Notes under the pieces: generated by a model | Database searches by the model: none | Seen by the model: the letters and a program-made list of their open reading frames with translations, nothing else | What the model was told of the DNA's origin: nothing | In this document: piece after piece, positions 9,641 to 18,321 of the stretch | Position numbering within the stretch: position 1 is the stretch's first letter | Layout: every line of letters starts with the position of its first letter | From: Bacillus luti | GTDB lineage: Bacteria; Bacillota; Bacilli; Bacillales; Bacillaceae_G | DNA length: 64,000 nt | NCBI RefSeq assembly: GCF_001884105.1 | Contig: NZ_MACI01000047.1 | Location: 47,821-111,820 of the forward strand | Reading direction: 5' to 3' | Made by a program: the position numbers and the translations under genes

Positions 9641-9879
9641 ATGAATCATCCTTCCATCTTATTTCTTTTCCTAAACGAGCAGCAATCCCCACCCTGTGAG
9701 TGCGGATCAAAAAAATGACAAACTTGACGATAACCTACTATCCACATATGGAATAGCATTCTCACTCAGTAAAACGTGTTTTATTGTATGCCCACCTATG
9801 TCTAGATGTGTCTAGTTATAAAGAATGCAGGAACTGTCTATAACAAGAATAACTACTTTCAATAAAGGAGAAATCATGT

Positions 9880-10434
9880 ATGATACAACGTAAACATATT
9901 TTATATAACCAACCCCGCGCTCATACAGTCGGTAATGTAGAATGTATAAATAATGAATGGGTGTTCTTTGATGACGAAAATGAAGAAGCTTTTTTATTAG
10001 AAGACATTGCTGAAGATGGGTTTGAAATTTTGTATAACAACAATTGGCTACCTGCCCGTTTCTACGAACAAGATATATTACAAATCGCCAATGAGCAGCA
10101 CCATTTGCAAAACGGTGAAATGATACGCATTCGAAAAAAATTACTTCTTAGCTATAATGAATGGCTTGAGGAATTACCTGATTCTGTCTTTACATTATTA
10201 ACTGAATCATTACAATCCCTTCACTACTCTTTATATGATTGCATGTATTGTCATAATTATTTATCCTTCTTACCAAAAGAGGAAGCATGCGAAGGAGTAA
10301 ACATTCTTTTATTCGATAACGAAGAGATGATTTGTGCACTGCAGCACCATTTCGTCCGTCACGCTACTTCAAATAAAAACACGTTCCGTTTTACGAAAGT
10401 AAATGGAGAAGAGTTGCATATCGATGCGACATAA
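9880..10434 (+). CDS. yisN: DUF2777 family protein (YisN-like)
   Basis: A 184-aa soluble acidic protein with no signal peptide or membrane segment. A CxxC pair is visible in DCMYCHNY. I place it with YisN/DUF2777 from its position beside asnO and yisL and from general resemblance; function unknown. An AAAGGAG site stands 8 nt before ATG 9880. A nearer-upstream ATG at 9876 is out of frame. The 240-bp gap to asnO holds TGTCTAG twice in tandem (about 9798-9815) but no clear promoter. Confidence 0.75.
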   Translation: MIQRKHILYNQPRAHTVGNVECINNEWVFFDDENEEAFLLEDIAEDGFEILYNNNWLPARFYEQDILQIANEQHHLQNGEMIRIRKKLLLSYNEWLEELPDSVFTLLTESLQSLHYSLYDCMYCHNYLSFLPKEEACEGVNILLFDNEEMICALQHHFVRHATSNKNTFRFTKVNGEELHIDAT

Positions 10435-10488
10435 AAATAAAAACCACCTTATCTCCCAAATACTTGAGATCAAAAGGTGGTTTTATTT

Positions 10489-10490
<2 letters not shown>
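10433..10490. terminator. Bidirectional terminator between yisN and yisL
   Basis: AAAACCACCTT pairs with AAGGTGGTTTT, extended inside by ATCTC/GAGAT. A-rich and T-rich flanks sit on both sides of this convergent junction. Confidence 0.9.
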
Positions 10491-10878
<388 letters not shown>

Positions 10879-10914
10879 TCACACTTTTTCACTCTATATG
10901 ATAACATGTTCATT

Positions 10915-10929
10915 TATTTTCAGGAAATG
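10915..10929. promoter_or_regulatory. CodY-like box upstream of rocD
   Basis: TATTTTCAGGAAATG matches the CodY motif AATTTTCWGAAAATT at 12 of 15 positions. It ends about 25 bp before the -10 element, so it overlaps the -35 position. CodY repression of arginine catabolism genes is known in B. subtilis. Confidence 0.55.
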
Positions 10930-10950
10930 TTTCGCTTTTTTACATTTAAA

Positions 10951-10959
10951 TGCTATAAT
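10951..10959 (+). promoter_or_regulatory. Extended -10 promoter of rocD
   Basis: TGCTATAAT is a perfect extended -10 element with no good -35. It lies 49 bp before the start codon. No -12/-24 sigma-L motif is seen, unlike the sigma-L-driven roc genes of B. subtilis. Confidence 0.6.
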
Positions 10960-11007
10960 ATTTAGAGTATTTACAAACTTCTTGTAATAACAAAAGGGGG
11001 AACAATC

Positions 11008-12198
11008 ATGATTCAAACTAAGGATATTATCGAACTTACAGACACATACGGAGCAAATAACTACCACCCACTTCCAATCGTTATTTCTAAAGCAGAAGGT
11101 GTTTGGGTAGAAGACCCTGAAGGAAACCGCTATATGGACTTATTAAGTGCATATTCTGCAGTAAACCAAGGTCATCGCCATCCAAAAATTATTAACGCTC
11201 TAATCGAACAAGCTAACCGTGTTACGTTAACTTCTCGTGCTTTCCATAGTGATCAATTAGGTCCTTGGTACGAAAAAGTTGCGAAACTAACTAATAAAGA
11301 AATGGTACTTCCTATGAACACAGGTGCTGAAGCTGTTGAAACTGCAATTAAAACAGTTCGCCGCTGGGCTTATGATGTGAAGAAAGTAGAAGCAAACCGC
11401 GCTGAAATCATCGTTTGTGAAGATAACTTCCACGGACGTACGATGGGCTCTGTTTCTATGTCTTCAAACGAAGAGTACAAGCGTGGATTCGGTCCAATGC
11501 TTCCTGGCATCATTGTAATTCCTTACGGTGATTTAGAAGCATTAAAAGCTGCAATTACACCAAACACAGCAGCATTCATTTTAGAGCCAATTCAAGGTGA
11601 AGCAGGAATTAACATCCCACCAGCTGGTTACTTAAAAGAAGCTTTTGAAGTATGTAAAAAAGAAAACGTTTTATTCGTAGCAGATGAAATCCAAACAGGC
11701 TTAGGCCGTACTGGTAAAGTATTTGCTTGCGACTGGGACAATGTAACTCCTGACATGTACATACTTGGTAAAGCACTTGGCGGCGGTGTGTTCCCAATTT
11801 CTTGCGTAGCAGCAAACCGCGACATTTTAGGCGTATTCGAGCCAGGTTCTCACGGTTCTACATTCGGTGGTAATCCACTTGCATGTGCTGTGTCTATCGC
11901 AGCTCTTGAAGTATTAGAAGAAGAAAAATTAACAGAGCGTTCTCTTCAATTAGGAGAAAAATTAGTTGGGCAATTAAAAGAAATTGATAACCCAATGATC
12001 ACTGAAGTTCGCGGTAAAGGTTTATTCATCGGTATTGAATTAAACGAGCCAGCTCGTCCTTACTGTGAACAACTAAAAGCTGCTGGTCTATTATGTAAAG
12101 AAACACATGAAAATGTAATTCGTATCGCACCACCTCTAGTAATCTCTGAAGAAGATTTAGAGTGGGCATTCCAAAAAATTAAAGCTGTATTATCGTAA
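11008..12198 (+). CDS. rocD: Ornithine aminotransferase
   Basis: PLP-dependent class III aminotransferase of 396 aa. It converts ornithine and 2-oxoglutarate to glutamate semialdehyde and glutamate in arginine breakdown. The PLP lysine is Lys255 ([10 protein letters not shown]), the ring-binding aspartate Asp226 ([13 protein letters not shown]), and [13 protein letters not shown] is the phosphate-binding region. Length and N-terminus fit RocD. AAAGGGGGAAC precedes the ATG. No rocE or rocF follows, so unlike B. subtilis the gene is alone and ends in a terminator. CodY-like and extended -10 elements lie upstream. Confidence 0.96.
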   Translation: MIQTKDIIELTDTYGANNYHPLPIVISKAEGVWVEDPEGNRYMDLLSAYSAVNQGHRHPKIINALIEQANRVTLTSRAFHSDQLGPWYEKVAKLTNKEMVLPMNTGAEAVETAIKTVRRWAYDVKKVEANRAEIIVCEDNFHGRTMGSVSMSSNEEYKRGFGPMLPGIIVIPYGDLEALKAAITPNTAAFILEPIQGEAGINIPPAGYLKEAFEVCKKENVLFVADEIQTGLGRTGKVFACDWDNVTPDMYILGKALGGGVFPISCVAANRDILGVFEPGSHGSTFGGNPLACAVSIAALEVLEEEKLTERSLQLGEKLVGQLKEIDNPMITEVRGKGLFIGIELNEPARPYCEQLKAAGLLCKETHENVIRIAPPLVISEEDLEWAFQKIKAVLS

Positions 12199-12203
12199 TG
12201 ATA

Positions 12204-12236
12204 GAGAGGTTGTCCTACACGTTGGGACAACCTCTT
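12204..12236 (+). terminator. rocD terminator
   Basis: AGAGGTTGTCC pairs perfectly with GGACAACCTCT, followed by a T-rich tail. Confidence 0.9.
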
Positions 12237-12305
12237 CCTTTCTCTAATCATTTACCTTAAAATAAGATTGAATATTCAATTTTCTTAAAAAGGAGGAGGA
12301 ACTGT

Positions 12306-12590
12306 GTGCTATTAAAATACGGGAAACATATTAACTATTTAGCTACCATTCTTATTTCCATTACATTCATCGGATTCCTATTATCCACAACATTACTCAG
12401 TCACTATTCAAATCCCCATACATTTACATTACTTAAAGCCTCATTTTGGGCTGCCGTTTTCCTTACAGTTATCGGATTTGGTCGTGAAAGAAGTTCTATT
12501 GCCGTTATGCTAATCGGGATTTGTACATTAGCACTTATCGGATTATATATTTTCGCTATTTTAGATTTTTTTAATAATCCAAGGCCATAA
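12306..12590 (+). CDS. Small hypothetical membrane protein
   Basis: 94 aa starting at GTG 12306, with AAGGAGGAGG 7 nt upstream. Three hydrophobic segments are visible (about 12-32, 42-60 and 66-90). I do not recognise the family. It sits alone between rocD and the convergent yisK. The strong ribosome site and the following terminator argue that it is real. Confidence 0.7.
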   Translation: MLLKYGKHINYLATILISITFIGFLLSTTLLSHYSNPHTFTLLKASFWAAVFLTVIGFGRERSSIAVMLIGICTLALIGLYIFAILDFFNNPRP

Positions 12591-12593
12591 AAA

Positions 12594-12622
12594 AGAGCTA
12601 TCTTTTAATAAGATAGCCCTTT
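12594..12622. terminator. Terminator between the small membrane protein gene and yisK
   Basis: GCTATCTT/AAGATAGC stem with an A-run before and T-rich tracts after, at a convergent junction. Confidence 0.75.
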
Positions 12623-12624
12623 CT

Positions 12625-13533
12625 TCATTTCACTATATTTCGCAAAGTACCAATTCCTTCTACTGTAATGACCACTTCATCACCTGCATGTAAAAATTTC
12701 GGTGGTGTAAAGCCTTTTCCTACACCTGCCGGCGTTCCTGTTGCGATAATATCGCCTGGTTCTAATGTCATCCCTTTACTTATCGTTGAAATAATTTCTT
12801 CTACTGAAAAAATCATTTTATTTGTGTTTGACTGTTGCCTTACTTCTCCATTCACTACTGTTTCAATGTGTAATGCGTTTGGCGTTCTAACCATAGATTT
12901 ATGAATTAAATACGGTCCCATCGGACAAAACGTATCGAAGCTTTTCCCAAGGAAAAACTGTTTATGCTTCCTTTGAATGTCTCGAGCAGTTACATCATTT
13001 ATAACCGTATAACCAAAAACATGCTCAAGCGCTTTTTCTTTTTTTATTTGTTTCCCTCGCTTGCCAATAATGATAGCTAGTTCGCCTTCATAGTCTAGTT
13101 CATCCGTTGCGTGAGGGTGACCATTAATTTGCTCATTCATGCCAATAACTGTTGTTGGTGCTTTCGTAAAGATCATTATATTTTCTGGAATAGACTCTAC
13201 TCCGCCCATTTCCATCGCATGCTCACGATAGTTTTTTCCAACGCACAGAATATTCTTTCTCGGCCTTGGAATCGGTGCTAATATTTTCACCTCTGTTAAC
13301 GGATAATACGCCGCTTCCCCGTTCTCTTTTGCCCAATTTACAATTTCACATACCTTCTCAAAGCATTCATTCCCTCTTTCAATACATTCTAACATTGTAA
13401 TCGGGATTGTAACCTTTTCCCCTTTTTGCCTTTGCGCTTCCCTTAAATGCAATACCTTCTCTTCTTCCTCATCCACAATACCTACGAATACCTTTTCTTC
13501 TTTCTTCGCCGTTACAAAACGCAATATTTCCAC
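12625..13533 (-). CDS. yisK: Fumarylacetoacetate hydrolase family protein YisK (oxaloacetate decarboxylase type)
   Basis: 302 aa. The C-terminal FAH fold carries the metal-binding acids Glu149 and Glu151 (LDYEGELA) and Asp180 (VINDVTARDIQ). These positions match the catalytic residues described for B. subtilis YisK, which decarboxylates oxaloacetate and associates with the Mbl cytoskeleton. The N-terminal about 85 residues form the small variable domain of the family. It lies next to yisL and the gerP region, as I remember it in B. subtilis. Substrate assignment is by family. Confidence 0.88.
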   Translation of the reverse strand: MEILRFVTAKKEEKVFVGIVDEEEEKVLHLREAQRQKGEKVTIPITMLECIERGNECFEKVCEIVNWAKENGEAAYYPLTEVKILAPIPRPRKNILCVGKNYREHAMEMGGVESIPENIMIFTKAPTTVIGMNEQINGHPHATDELDYEGELAIIIGKRGKQIKKEKALEHVFGYTVINDVTARDIQRKHKQFFLGKSFDTFCPMGPYLIHKSMVRTPNALHIETVVNGEVRQQSNTNKMIFSVEEIISTISKGMTLEPGDIIATGTPAGVGKGFTPPKFLHAGDEVVITVEGIGTLRNIVK

Positions 13534-13770
13534 TCTCCATCCTAAAACTCATACCCTTTAATTGTATTCGCATCCGTAAGAAAAAAACCTTCTCATGCAC
13601 GCTAATTTTTACAATATTCTTCTCGCATCCTATTCGTTACTCAGCAACTATTTGACATAAAATGTAGAAATTATACTTTTTTTAGCGAAAGTGTTTCTTT
13701 TTTATGGAATTTTTGTATAATATGTACTACATATATACATAAAATTTATTGAGAGATGGAGCCGATTTCA

Positions 13771-13947
13771 ATGTTTGAGCAAGCTATCGAAAAAAAACGT
13801 GAAAAAATGATCTATTTTGCTGAACGCTACGGAATGACTTCTCAAAAAACAGTAAATTGTAGCCAAGAATTGGACAGGCTCTTAAATGTCATTTGGCACA
13901 TGCACACAGATTACACGCAAACTCAAATGTTCGAAACACATTCGTAA
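13771..13947 (+). CDS. Spo0E-like aspartyl-phosphate phosphatase (YisI-like)
   Basis: A 58-aa helical-hairpin protein with the signature SQELDRLLN, typical of Spo0E/YisI/YnzD proteins that dephosphorylate Spo0A~P and delay sporulation. An upstream ATG at 13756 would add five residues. I prefer 13771 because GGAG at 13757-13760 is correctly spaced for it. The gene lies between yisK and gerPA, the position of yisI in B. subtilis. A TATAAT at 13716-13721 is the best -10 candidate. Confidence 0.85.
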   Translation: MFEQAIEKKREKMIYFAERYGMTSQKTVNCSQELDRLLNVIWHMHTDYTQTQMFETHS

Positions 13948-13966
13948 TATCGGATGTGTTTCTTTT
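13933..13966 (+). terminator. Terminator overlapping the spo0E-like stop codon
   Basis: GAAACACAT pairs with ATGTGTTTC and is followed by a T-run. The stop codon is in the loop. It isolates the gene from gerP. Confidence 0.8.
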
Positions 13967-13977
13967 ATTTCAAAAAA

Positions 13978-14009
13978 GTACACATTTTATTAAAAACGCC
14001 CATACAATA
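13978..14009 (+). promoter_or_regulatory. Sigma-K-type promoter of the gerP operon
   Basis: A CATACAATA -10 element at 14001-14009 fits the sigma-K form CATAnnnTA. An AC-containing -35 (TACAC, about 13979-13983) sits 17 bp upstream. gerP operons are known to be transcribed late in the mother cell by sigma-K. The distance to gerPA is 36 bp. Confidence 0.65.
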
Positions 14010-14045
14010 ATAGAAAAGAAAATTTTAAAACGAAGGGTGTTTTGT

Positions 14046-14267
14046 ATGCCGGCTATGGTTGGACATATTCGTATCGTTAATATTGGATCGAGTGGGATTT
14101 TTCATATTGGAGATGTATTTGCGATTAGGCCCATTAGTTATTCACGTGCTTTCGCTGGGGCCGGTTCCTTTAATGTTGGGGATAATGTTTCTGTCTACAA
14201 TTATCAAAGTTCAACGACTGTCAACGATTCAGATGTAATCGATCAAGCAATCATTGGTTCAACTTAA
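14046..14267 (+). CDS. gerPA: Spore germination protein GerPA
   Basis: A 73-aa protein with the GerPA/GerPF fold: an N-terminal VGHIRIVNIGSSGIFHIGD stretch and a C-terminal DSDVIDQAIIGS tail. GerP proteins are made in the mother cell and lie in the inner coat, where they let germinants reach the inner membrane. The start is set at ATG 14046 with GAAGGGTG upstream. It is first in a six-gene operon and similar in layout to gerPF at the other end. Confidence 0.95.
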   Translation: MPAMVGHIRIVNIGSSGIFHIGDVFAIRPISYSRAFAGAGSFNVGDNVSVYNYQSSTTVNDSDVIDQAIIGST

Positions 14268-14281
14268 AGGGGGCGATTACA

Positions 14282-14488
14282 TTGAATTTTTATGTAAACC
14301 AAAGTATCATCATCAACAGCATTAAGATTGATAGCATTACAACTTCTTCTGTATTCCAAATTGGCACTGCCGGAAGTATTAAGGCTCTATCTAAATTTTC
14401 AAATTCTGGCGGATTTACAGAACCTCTTCGCCCATTACAGGCGAAAGGACAAATTATTTCTATCAAACCATCAACTAGTTCTTCTTAA
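14282..14488 (+). CDS. gerPB: Spore germination protein GerPB
   Basis: 68 aa from a TTG start at 14282 with AAAGGGGG 8 nt upstream. The N-terminus has the short beta-rich VNQSIIINSIKIDSI and FQIGTAGSIKALS repeats seen in GerPB, and the tail is Ser/Thr-rich. It lies 14 bp after gerPA. It acts in the spore coat for permeability to nutrients. Confidence 0.93.
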   Translation: MNFYVNQSIIINSIKIDSITTSSVFQIGTAGSIKALSKFSNSGGFTEPLRPLQAKGQIISIKPSTSSS

Positions 14489-14556
14489 GGCATCCTTGTC
14501 ATAAATATATAGCAGGAATATATTTACCCTCCCTATTGAAAAGGAGGTTTCACAAA

Positions 14557-15171
14557 ATGAATCAAGATATATATACTTACTTACACCAACTTCAACAAGC
14601 TCTCCAAATGCAGCAAGCAACTATCCTTACCCTAGAAGAACAAGTCCGCCTACTACAAGAAGAGCTTACTGAATTAAAAAGTCGTCCCTCCTCTTCTATA
14701 GGAAAAGTGGAATACAAATTCGATCAATTAAAAGTAGAAAACTTAAATGGTACGTTAAACATTGGTTTAAATCCATTTTCAACAAAAGGACAACAAATTG
14801 AGGATTTTCAAGTGGATACAGAAACATTGAAGGTAAATCCTGAAACCGAAACAAACCCAGACTTTTATCAAGGTATCCTCCAGGAAATGCATCGATACTT
14901 AGATGAAGAAGCATATAATCGTATTCTCCATTTTGAACAAGAAGAGAGAACACCACTTGATGAAATGTATCGACAAATGATGGTGGATGACATAAAAAAA
15001 CAGATGGAACATAGACTTCCTTATTATTTATCACAAGCTCAATCTTATGAAGAGGCTTCAACAAATCCAGATTATTTACGAGATATCATCCTTCAAGCTA
15101 TGAAACATGACATCGACAAAGCCTTCCTATCTTTTATTCAACACATACCGGGAAATTTCCGAAAGGAGTAA
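14557..15171 (+). CDS. gerPC: Spore germination protein GerPC
   Basis: 204 aa from ATG 14557. An upstream in-frame TTG at 14536 would place the AAAGGAGG ribosome site inside the coding region, so it is rejected. The N-terminal coiled coil (about 5-45) is rich in Gln, Leu and Glu. Next comes a short segment, VENLNGTLNIGLNP, resembling the small Ger proteins, then an acidic helical C-terminus. It is the largest and only strongly charged member of the operon, so it may be the scaffold; that is inference. Confidence 0.93.
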   Translation: MNQDIYTYLHQLQQALQMQQATILTLEEQVRLLQEELTELKSRPSSSIGKVEYKFDQLKVENLNGTLNIGLNPFSTKGQQIEDFQVDTETLKVNPETETNPDFYQGILQEMHRYLDEEAYNRILHFEQEERTPLDEMYRQMMVDDIKKQMEHRLPYYLSQAQSYEEASTNPDYLRDIILQAMKHDIDKAFLSFIQHIPGNFRKE

Positions 15172-15177
15172 GTATGT

Positions 15178-15372
15178 ATGAATGTTAATGTTGTAAATCG
15201 CGAGTTAAAAGTCGGACAGATTAAAATGAATGGTGTATCTTCGTCCGCACTCTTTTTAATTGGAGATGCCAACCTCCTCATTCTATCTTCTATTCTTGAT
15301 ACACCATTTGAAACTGTTACCGAGGGGCCATTTGTACCATTAGTAACAGATGTCCCCCCTACTCCAGGTTAA
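15178..15372 (+). CDS. gerPD: Spore germination protein GerPD
   Basis: 64 aa with the family pattern VNRELKVGQIKMNGVSSSALFLIGDAN and a Pro-rich end. AAAGGAG lies 9 nt before the ATG. The gap to gerPC is 6 bp, which suggests coupled translation. Confidence 0.93.
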   Translation: MNVNVVNRELKVGQIKMNGVSSSALFLIGDANLLILSSILDTPFETVTEGPFVPLVTDVPPTPG

Positions 15373-15387
15373 GGAGACTGAAAACTT

Positions 15388-15774
15388 ATGTTACATCATG
15401 TATCAGTTGTCCAAAATGTTTCGATTATTTCTTTAGGGATTACTGCCGTATTTCAAGTTGGGGATGCCAATCAAATGGAATTAAAAAGTAGAGCTCTTGC
15501 CGTCCACCGAGAAATTCCTTGTTATATAAAAGGTGAAGGTCGCTTCGATGCCTTTGAAATCTTTACAGATGAGCACATCACAATTCCAACGCGAACGACC
15601 GATGTAAAATTAAATATTGTAAATGAATGCCCTTTTCTTGAAGTAAATAACGTTGAATTGCGAACACTTTTAAATTCTGGTTGCTTTCAAATCGGAAATG
15701 TTGATTACGGTTTTAATAACTCTCGTATTATGCAAATCCGCCAATATATTACGGATGAACCTTCCGCTCAGTAA
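15388..15774 (+). CDS. gerPE: Spore germination protein GerPE
   Basis: 128 aa with an N-terminal VVQNVSIISLGITAVFQVGDAN motif shared with the smaller GerP proteins and a repeat of the FQIG pattern near residue 95 (SGCFQIGNVD). AAGGAGA precedes ATG 15388. It is part of the gerP operon. Confidence 0.93.
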   Translation: MLHHVSVVQNVSIISLGITAVFQVGDANQMELKSRALAVHREIPCYIKGEGRFDAFEIFTDEHITIPTRTTDVKLNIVNECPFLEVNNVELRTLLNSGCFQIGNVDYGFNNSRIMQIRQYITDEPSAQ

Positions 15775-15816
15775 TTCATATAGTAATTAAAAAGCTTAGA
15801 AAAGTAGGTGGATGGT

Positions 15817-16032
15817 ATGCCCTCTGTTGTTGGAAATCTTGTCGTTCAAAACAGTAATGGCTCTTTCAATTTAGGGGATTTCTATAACGTATCTCCGAAA
15901 GAAAATACGAAAGCTTATAATGGATCTGGCGCTTCCAATGTTGGATTTGTCGTGAATACGTTTAGCGGCGTTAGTGCAACAAATACGTTTGATTCTGATG
16001 TGGCGGATCAAGACCAGATTGGAACAGCGTAA
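15817..16032 (+). CDS. gerPF: Spore germination protein GerPF
   Basis: 71 aa, a GerPA paralogue: the SNGSFNLGDF stretch and the end motif DSDVADQDQIGTA mirror GerPA. I start it at ATG 15817 (MPSVVGNL), with AGGTGG upstream, and not at the GTG three codons earlier. It is the last gene of the operon. Confidence 0.93.
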   Translation: MPSVVGNLVVQNSNGSFNLGDFYNVSPKENTKAYNGSGASNVGFVVNTFSGVSATNTFDSDVADQDQIGTA

Positions 16033-16076
16033 AAAAGAGAGACCACTTCGCACTATCTCTATGGATAGACAGTAAA

Positions 16077-16113
16077 AAACGTCTCCGATGCCAAAGGTAT
16101 CGGAGACGTTTTT
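16077..16113. terminator. Bidirectional terminator between gerPF and the lipase island
   Basis: ACGTCTCCGAT pairs with ATCGGAGACGT over a 9-nt loop, with A6 before and T7 after. It works for both strands. Confidence 0.9.
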
Positions 16114-16297
16114 TTACAACCTTTGAATAAACCGCTGTATTTTTGGCATACTCAAATAGAAATTCCCTTGGTTCATATTTTATGAAGCCATTAGAAGTTG
16201 CTCCGTTGGCCTCTGGTACCGCCGCGCTTTTCCCCATTTTTACTAATATCTTAAAAAATCTGCTAAACACTGAACCAGGATGCTTGAAAGAAATCCT
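16110..16297 (-). pseudogene. In-frame 3' continuation of the helical partner ORF, cut off by a TGA
   Basis: Directly after the TGA of the 126-aa gene the same frame stays open for about 60 codons up to the terminator. It reads protein-like (KMGKSAAVPEANGATSNG, then FIKYEPREFLFEYAKNTAVY). No ribosome site precedes the internal ATGs. The simplest reading is that a nonsense mutation shortened a longer partner protein. A separate weakly translated small gene is the alternative. Confidence 0.4.
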
Positions 16298-16678
16298 TCA
16301 CCTTTTCCCACAACTATTTGATAGATGAATATATTTATCTAAGAGGTTATGGGATGTTTCTTTTTCATGTTTTTTTAATACTTCTTGTATTGCAGTACCT
16401 GTTTTACTTTCAAAACTCCCCTCTAATTTTGATGCTATATTACGGATACTGGTTTGCAGAACGTGAAACTCCCTAATATTTTTTTGTAAAGTATGGTTGT
16501 CCTCCTTTATAATATCTAATGCTTTCAGGTCTACCTCTGTTTTTAGCATTACACGTTCCATTTGTCTTTCGATTTGTTTTTTAGCAGCTTGTAATTCATC
16601 AATAACTTGATTAGCTAAGTCCCCTGTTGTATTAGCAATTTGATTTTCTATTTTTCTTATTTCTTCAATGAAATTCAT
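16298..16678 (-). CDS. Small helical protein, putative partner of the lipase-like toxin
   Basis: 126 aa, almost all predicted helix, with heptad-like stretches (ELQAAKKQIERQMERVM) and no signal peptide. Its size and composition resemble the small alpha-helical partner proteins encoded beside LXG-type type VII effectors, but I see no diagnostic motif. GAGGGG precedes the ATG. It follows the lipase-like gene by 10 bp on the same strand, so the two are co-transcribed. The frame continues past its TGA, so it may be truncated. Confidence 0.6.
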   Translation of the reverse strand: MNFIEEIRKIENQIANTTGDLANQVIDELQAAKKQIERQMERVMLKTEVDLKALDIIKEDNHTLQKNIREFHVLQTSIRNIASKLEGSFESKTGTAIQEVLKKHEKETSHNLLDKYIHLSNSCGKR

Positions 16679-16688
16679 TTTGCACCCC

Positions 16689-17858
16689 TCACCTTACTAA
16701 TCCTTTGAAATTTTTATTTAATTGACCATCTTTGTCTCTTAATGAATTAGCTGCATAGATAATTTCTTCCCCAAACTGTTGAAATTCTCTTTGTTTCTTT
16801 TTTAAATTATGTATTAATTCTTCTGCAAGTTGTACATTATAAAAATATTCTTGACCACTTTGAGTTGTTTTTGCGACTTCTCGAATAGCATCGTCTATTT
16901 CATATTCTGCTAAAAGATGATATTTTCCACCTGGTTGTGTTTCATATTTTAATTTTCTTTTTAATTCTGATATTCTCTCTGCTTCTTTTTGTTGAAACTC
17001 CTCTATATTTCTAATTACAGTAGATAATACATCGCTTAACCGCTGAAATTCTCTTGCATGTTTAATAATTTCATCAGGCTCTAACTCTAATCGGACACTA
17101 CCATTTTTGCCGAACATGTCTTTAAAGGTCTTCATAGGATGTTCTCCCATAAATAACACCGCAAGGACCCTATCTACCCCATTACTTTTTGTTGTAAATT
17201 GTTTACCAATCGTAGGTGCCCCGAACTGTTCAAAATTTCCTACAGCATCTTTTTTATGTGTATAATCTACAGCCTTATTTTCCATGATACCTTCATCTAC
17301 CCGTTTTTTTGCTTTATCACTAAGTAAGCGATAAATATTCGGTGCAGCAAATGTTGTTGTATAAAAATTTCTCTCTGCTGCTACATATTGAGCTTCTGCG
17401 GCCCCTTTACTGTGTCCAGTAGTGTGAACAGAAGTTGGTTCATATTTTTTATTCACTTTATCTACAAACTCTAGCGCACTATCAAATGATGTAGGTAGAT
17501 TTTGTACCTTTCCATCTACCATACCTAAGTTTTTTTTCATCCCAGCTGAAATCTGAAATGTGTCTGTAGATAAGTCTCCATCAAATTTCCCAAACTCTGT
17601 TCCACGGAATGAATAGATGATATTTTCATAATGTTTTTTATTTGGTTTATATTCTTCTGCAGGTACTACAGCGATTGCTTGCAATCCGTTTTTTATTTTC
17701 TCTTTATCTGCATCTATTGTTTCTATAACTTTCCATTCTTGACCATTAAATCCTGTTATTTTTGCTCCCTTTTTTAAGACTTCGTCATCATAAACATGAT
17801 CCGAGAGTTTAAAATAATCTTCATCTGTCGCAATAGGATTCTTTTTAAATTCATTCAT
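16689..17858 (-). CDS. Lipase-like protein with N-terminal catalytic domain and C-terminal helical domain (putative type VII-type toxin)
   Basis: About 389 aa. The N-terminal 250 residues look like an alpha/beta-hydrolase of the lipase class 3 type: YSFRGTEFG (oxyanion region), GHSKG with Ser150, Asp203 (HKKDAVG) and His240 (GEHPM) form a plausible triad. Residues about 259-389 are helical and charged, without enzyme motifs. No signal peptide is seen. Toxin first and helical targeting-like domain last recalls the reverse-LXG lipase effector TslA of Staphylococcus aureus; this is inference. The start is set at ATG 17858; an in-frame TTG three codons earlier is possible, and neither has a good ribosome site. 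Putative immunity genes lie 58 bp away on the other strand. Confidence 0.65.
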   Translation of the reverse strand: MNEFKKNPIATDEDYFKLSDHVYDDEVLKKGAKITGFNGQEWKVIETIDADKEKIKNGLQAIAVVPAEEYKPNKKHYENIIYSFRGTEFGKFDGDLSTDTFQISAGMKKNLGMVDGKVQNLPTSFDSALEFVDKVNKKYEPTSVHTTGHSKGAAEAQYVAAERNFYTTTFAAPNIYRLLSDKAKKRVDEGIMENKAVDYTHKKDAVGNFEQFGAPTIGKQFTTKSNGVDRVLAVLFMGEHPMKTFKDMFGKNGSVRLELEPDEIIKHAREFQRLSDVLSTVIRNIEEFQQKEAERISELKRKLKYETQPGGKYHLLAEYEIDDAIREVAKTTQSGQEYFYNVQLAEELIHNLKKKQREFQQFGEEIIYAANSLRDKDGQLNKNFKGLVR

Positions 17859-17916
17859 ATGTTTCAACCCATTTCATGGTATATTTTAACTATATTCAAC
17901 TTCAAGGGGATATCCT

Positions 17917-18294
17917 ATGAAAAACAAATTGGTAATTTTTACATTTATTATTTGTATTATAGCAGGAGGGTATTTTACTATGGAATACTTAAAACAAAAA
18001 GAACAGGAAGAAAAGTTTTGGAAAGTACAAGAAGCAAGAGTAGAAAAGTATATACATTATAATATTAAGGATGTAAAAACGATTACATTTAAGGAGCACA
18101 GTGTAAGTCCAATGGGTGTTCCTAGATTAAAAGGTTATATAAACAATGATGAAAAATTAGATTTTATAGCTTATATTAGTACTACAGAAAATTTTGAAGA
18201 TGATTTTACATGTTCTGGAGAATTAGATGAAATGATAAAAAAACCAGCAAAATCTTTAACCGAAATTGCAAAAGAAGAGAAAAGAGAAGAGTAG
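17917..18294 (+). CDS. Membrane-anchored putative immunity protein, copy 1
   Basis: 125 aa: a short basic N-terminus, one hydrophobic segment (about 5-22, VIFTFIICIIAGGYF), then a polar domain expected outside the membrane. There is no lipobox. The size and layout recall DUF1433-like or cystatin-like proteins found beside Bacillus lipase toxins; I cannot confirm the family. It is divergent from the lipase-like gene with a 58-bp shared promoter region. CAAGGGG precedes the ATG. The first 69 residues are identical to copy 2; the C-terminal half differs at scattered positions. Confidence 0.65.
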   Translation: MKNKLVIFTFIICIIAGGYFTMEYLKQKEQEEKFWKVQEARVEKYIHYNIKDVKTITFKEHSVSPMGVPRLKGYINNDEKLDFIAYISTTENFEDDFTCSGELDEMIKKPAKSLTEIAKEEKREE

Positions 18295-18317
18295 TCTTTA
18301 CACTACTCTTCTCTTTT
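18280..18317 (+). terminator. Terminator of immunity copy 1
   Basis: A 16-bp perfect stem ending in AAGAGTAGT / ACTACTCTT with loop CTTTAC and T4. It overlaps the end of the gene. Confidence 0.85.
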
Positions 18318-18321
18318 GCGT

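Noticed and set aside
9650-9879. Possible T-box leader before asnO
   Set aside because: No T-box core or antiterminator hairpin could be found.
16143-16328. Plus-strand 61-codon frame beside the lipase island
   Set aside because: The minus strand in the same interval reads better and the plus frame has no ribosome site.
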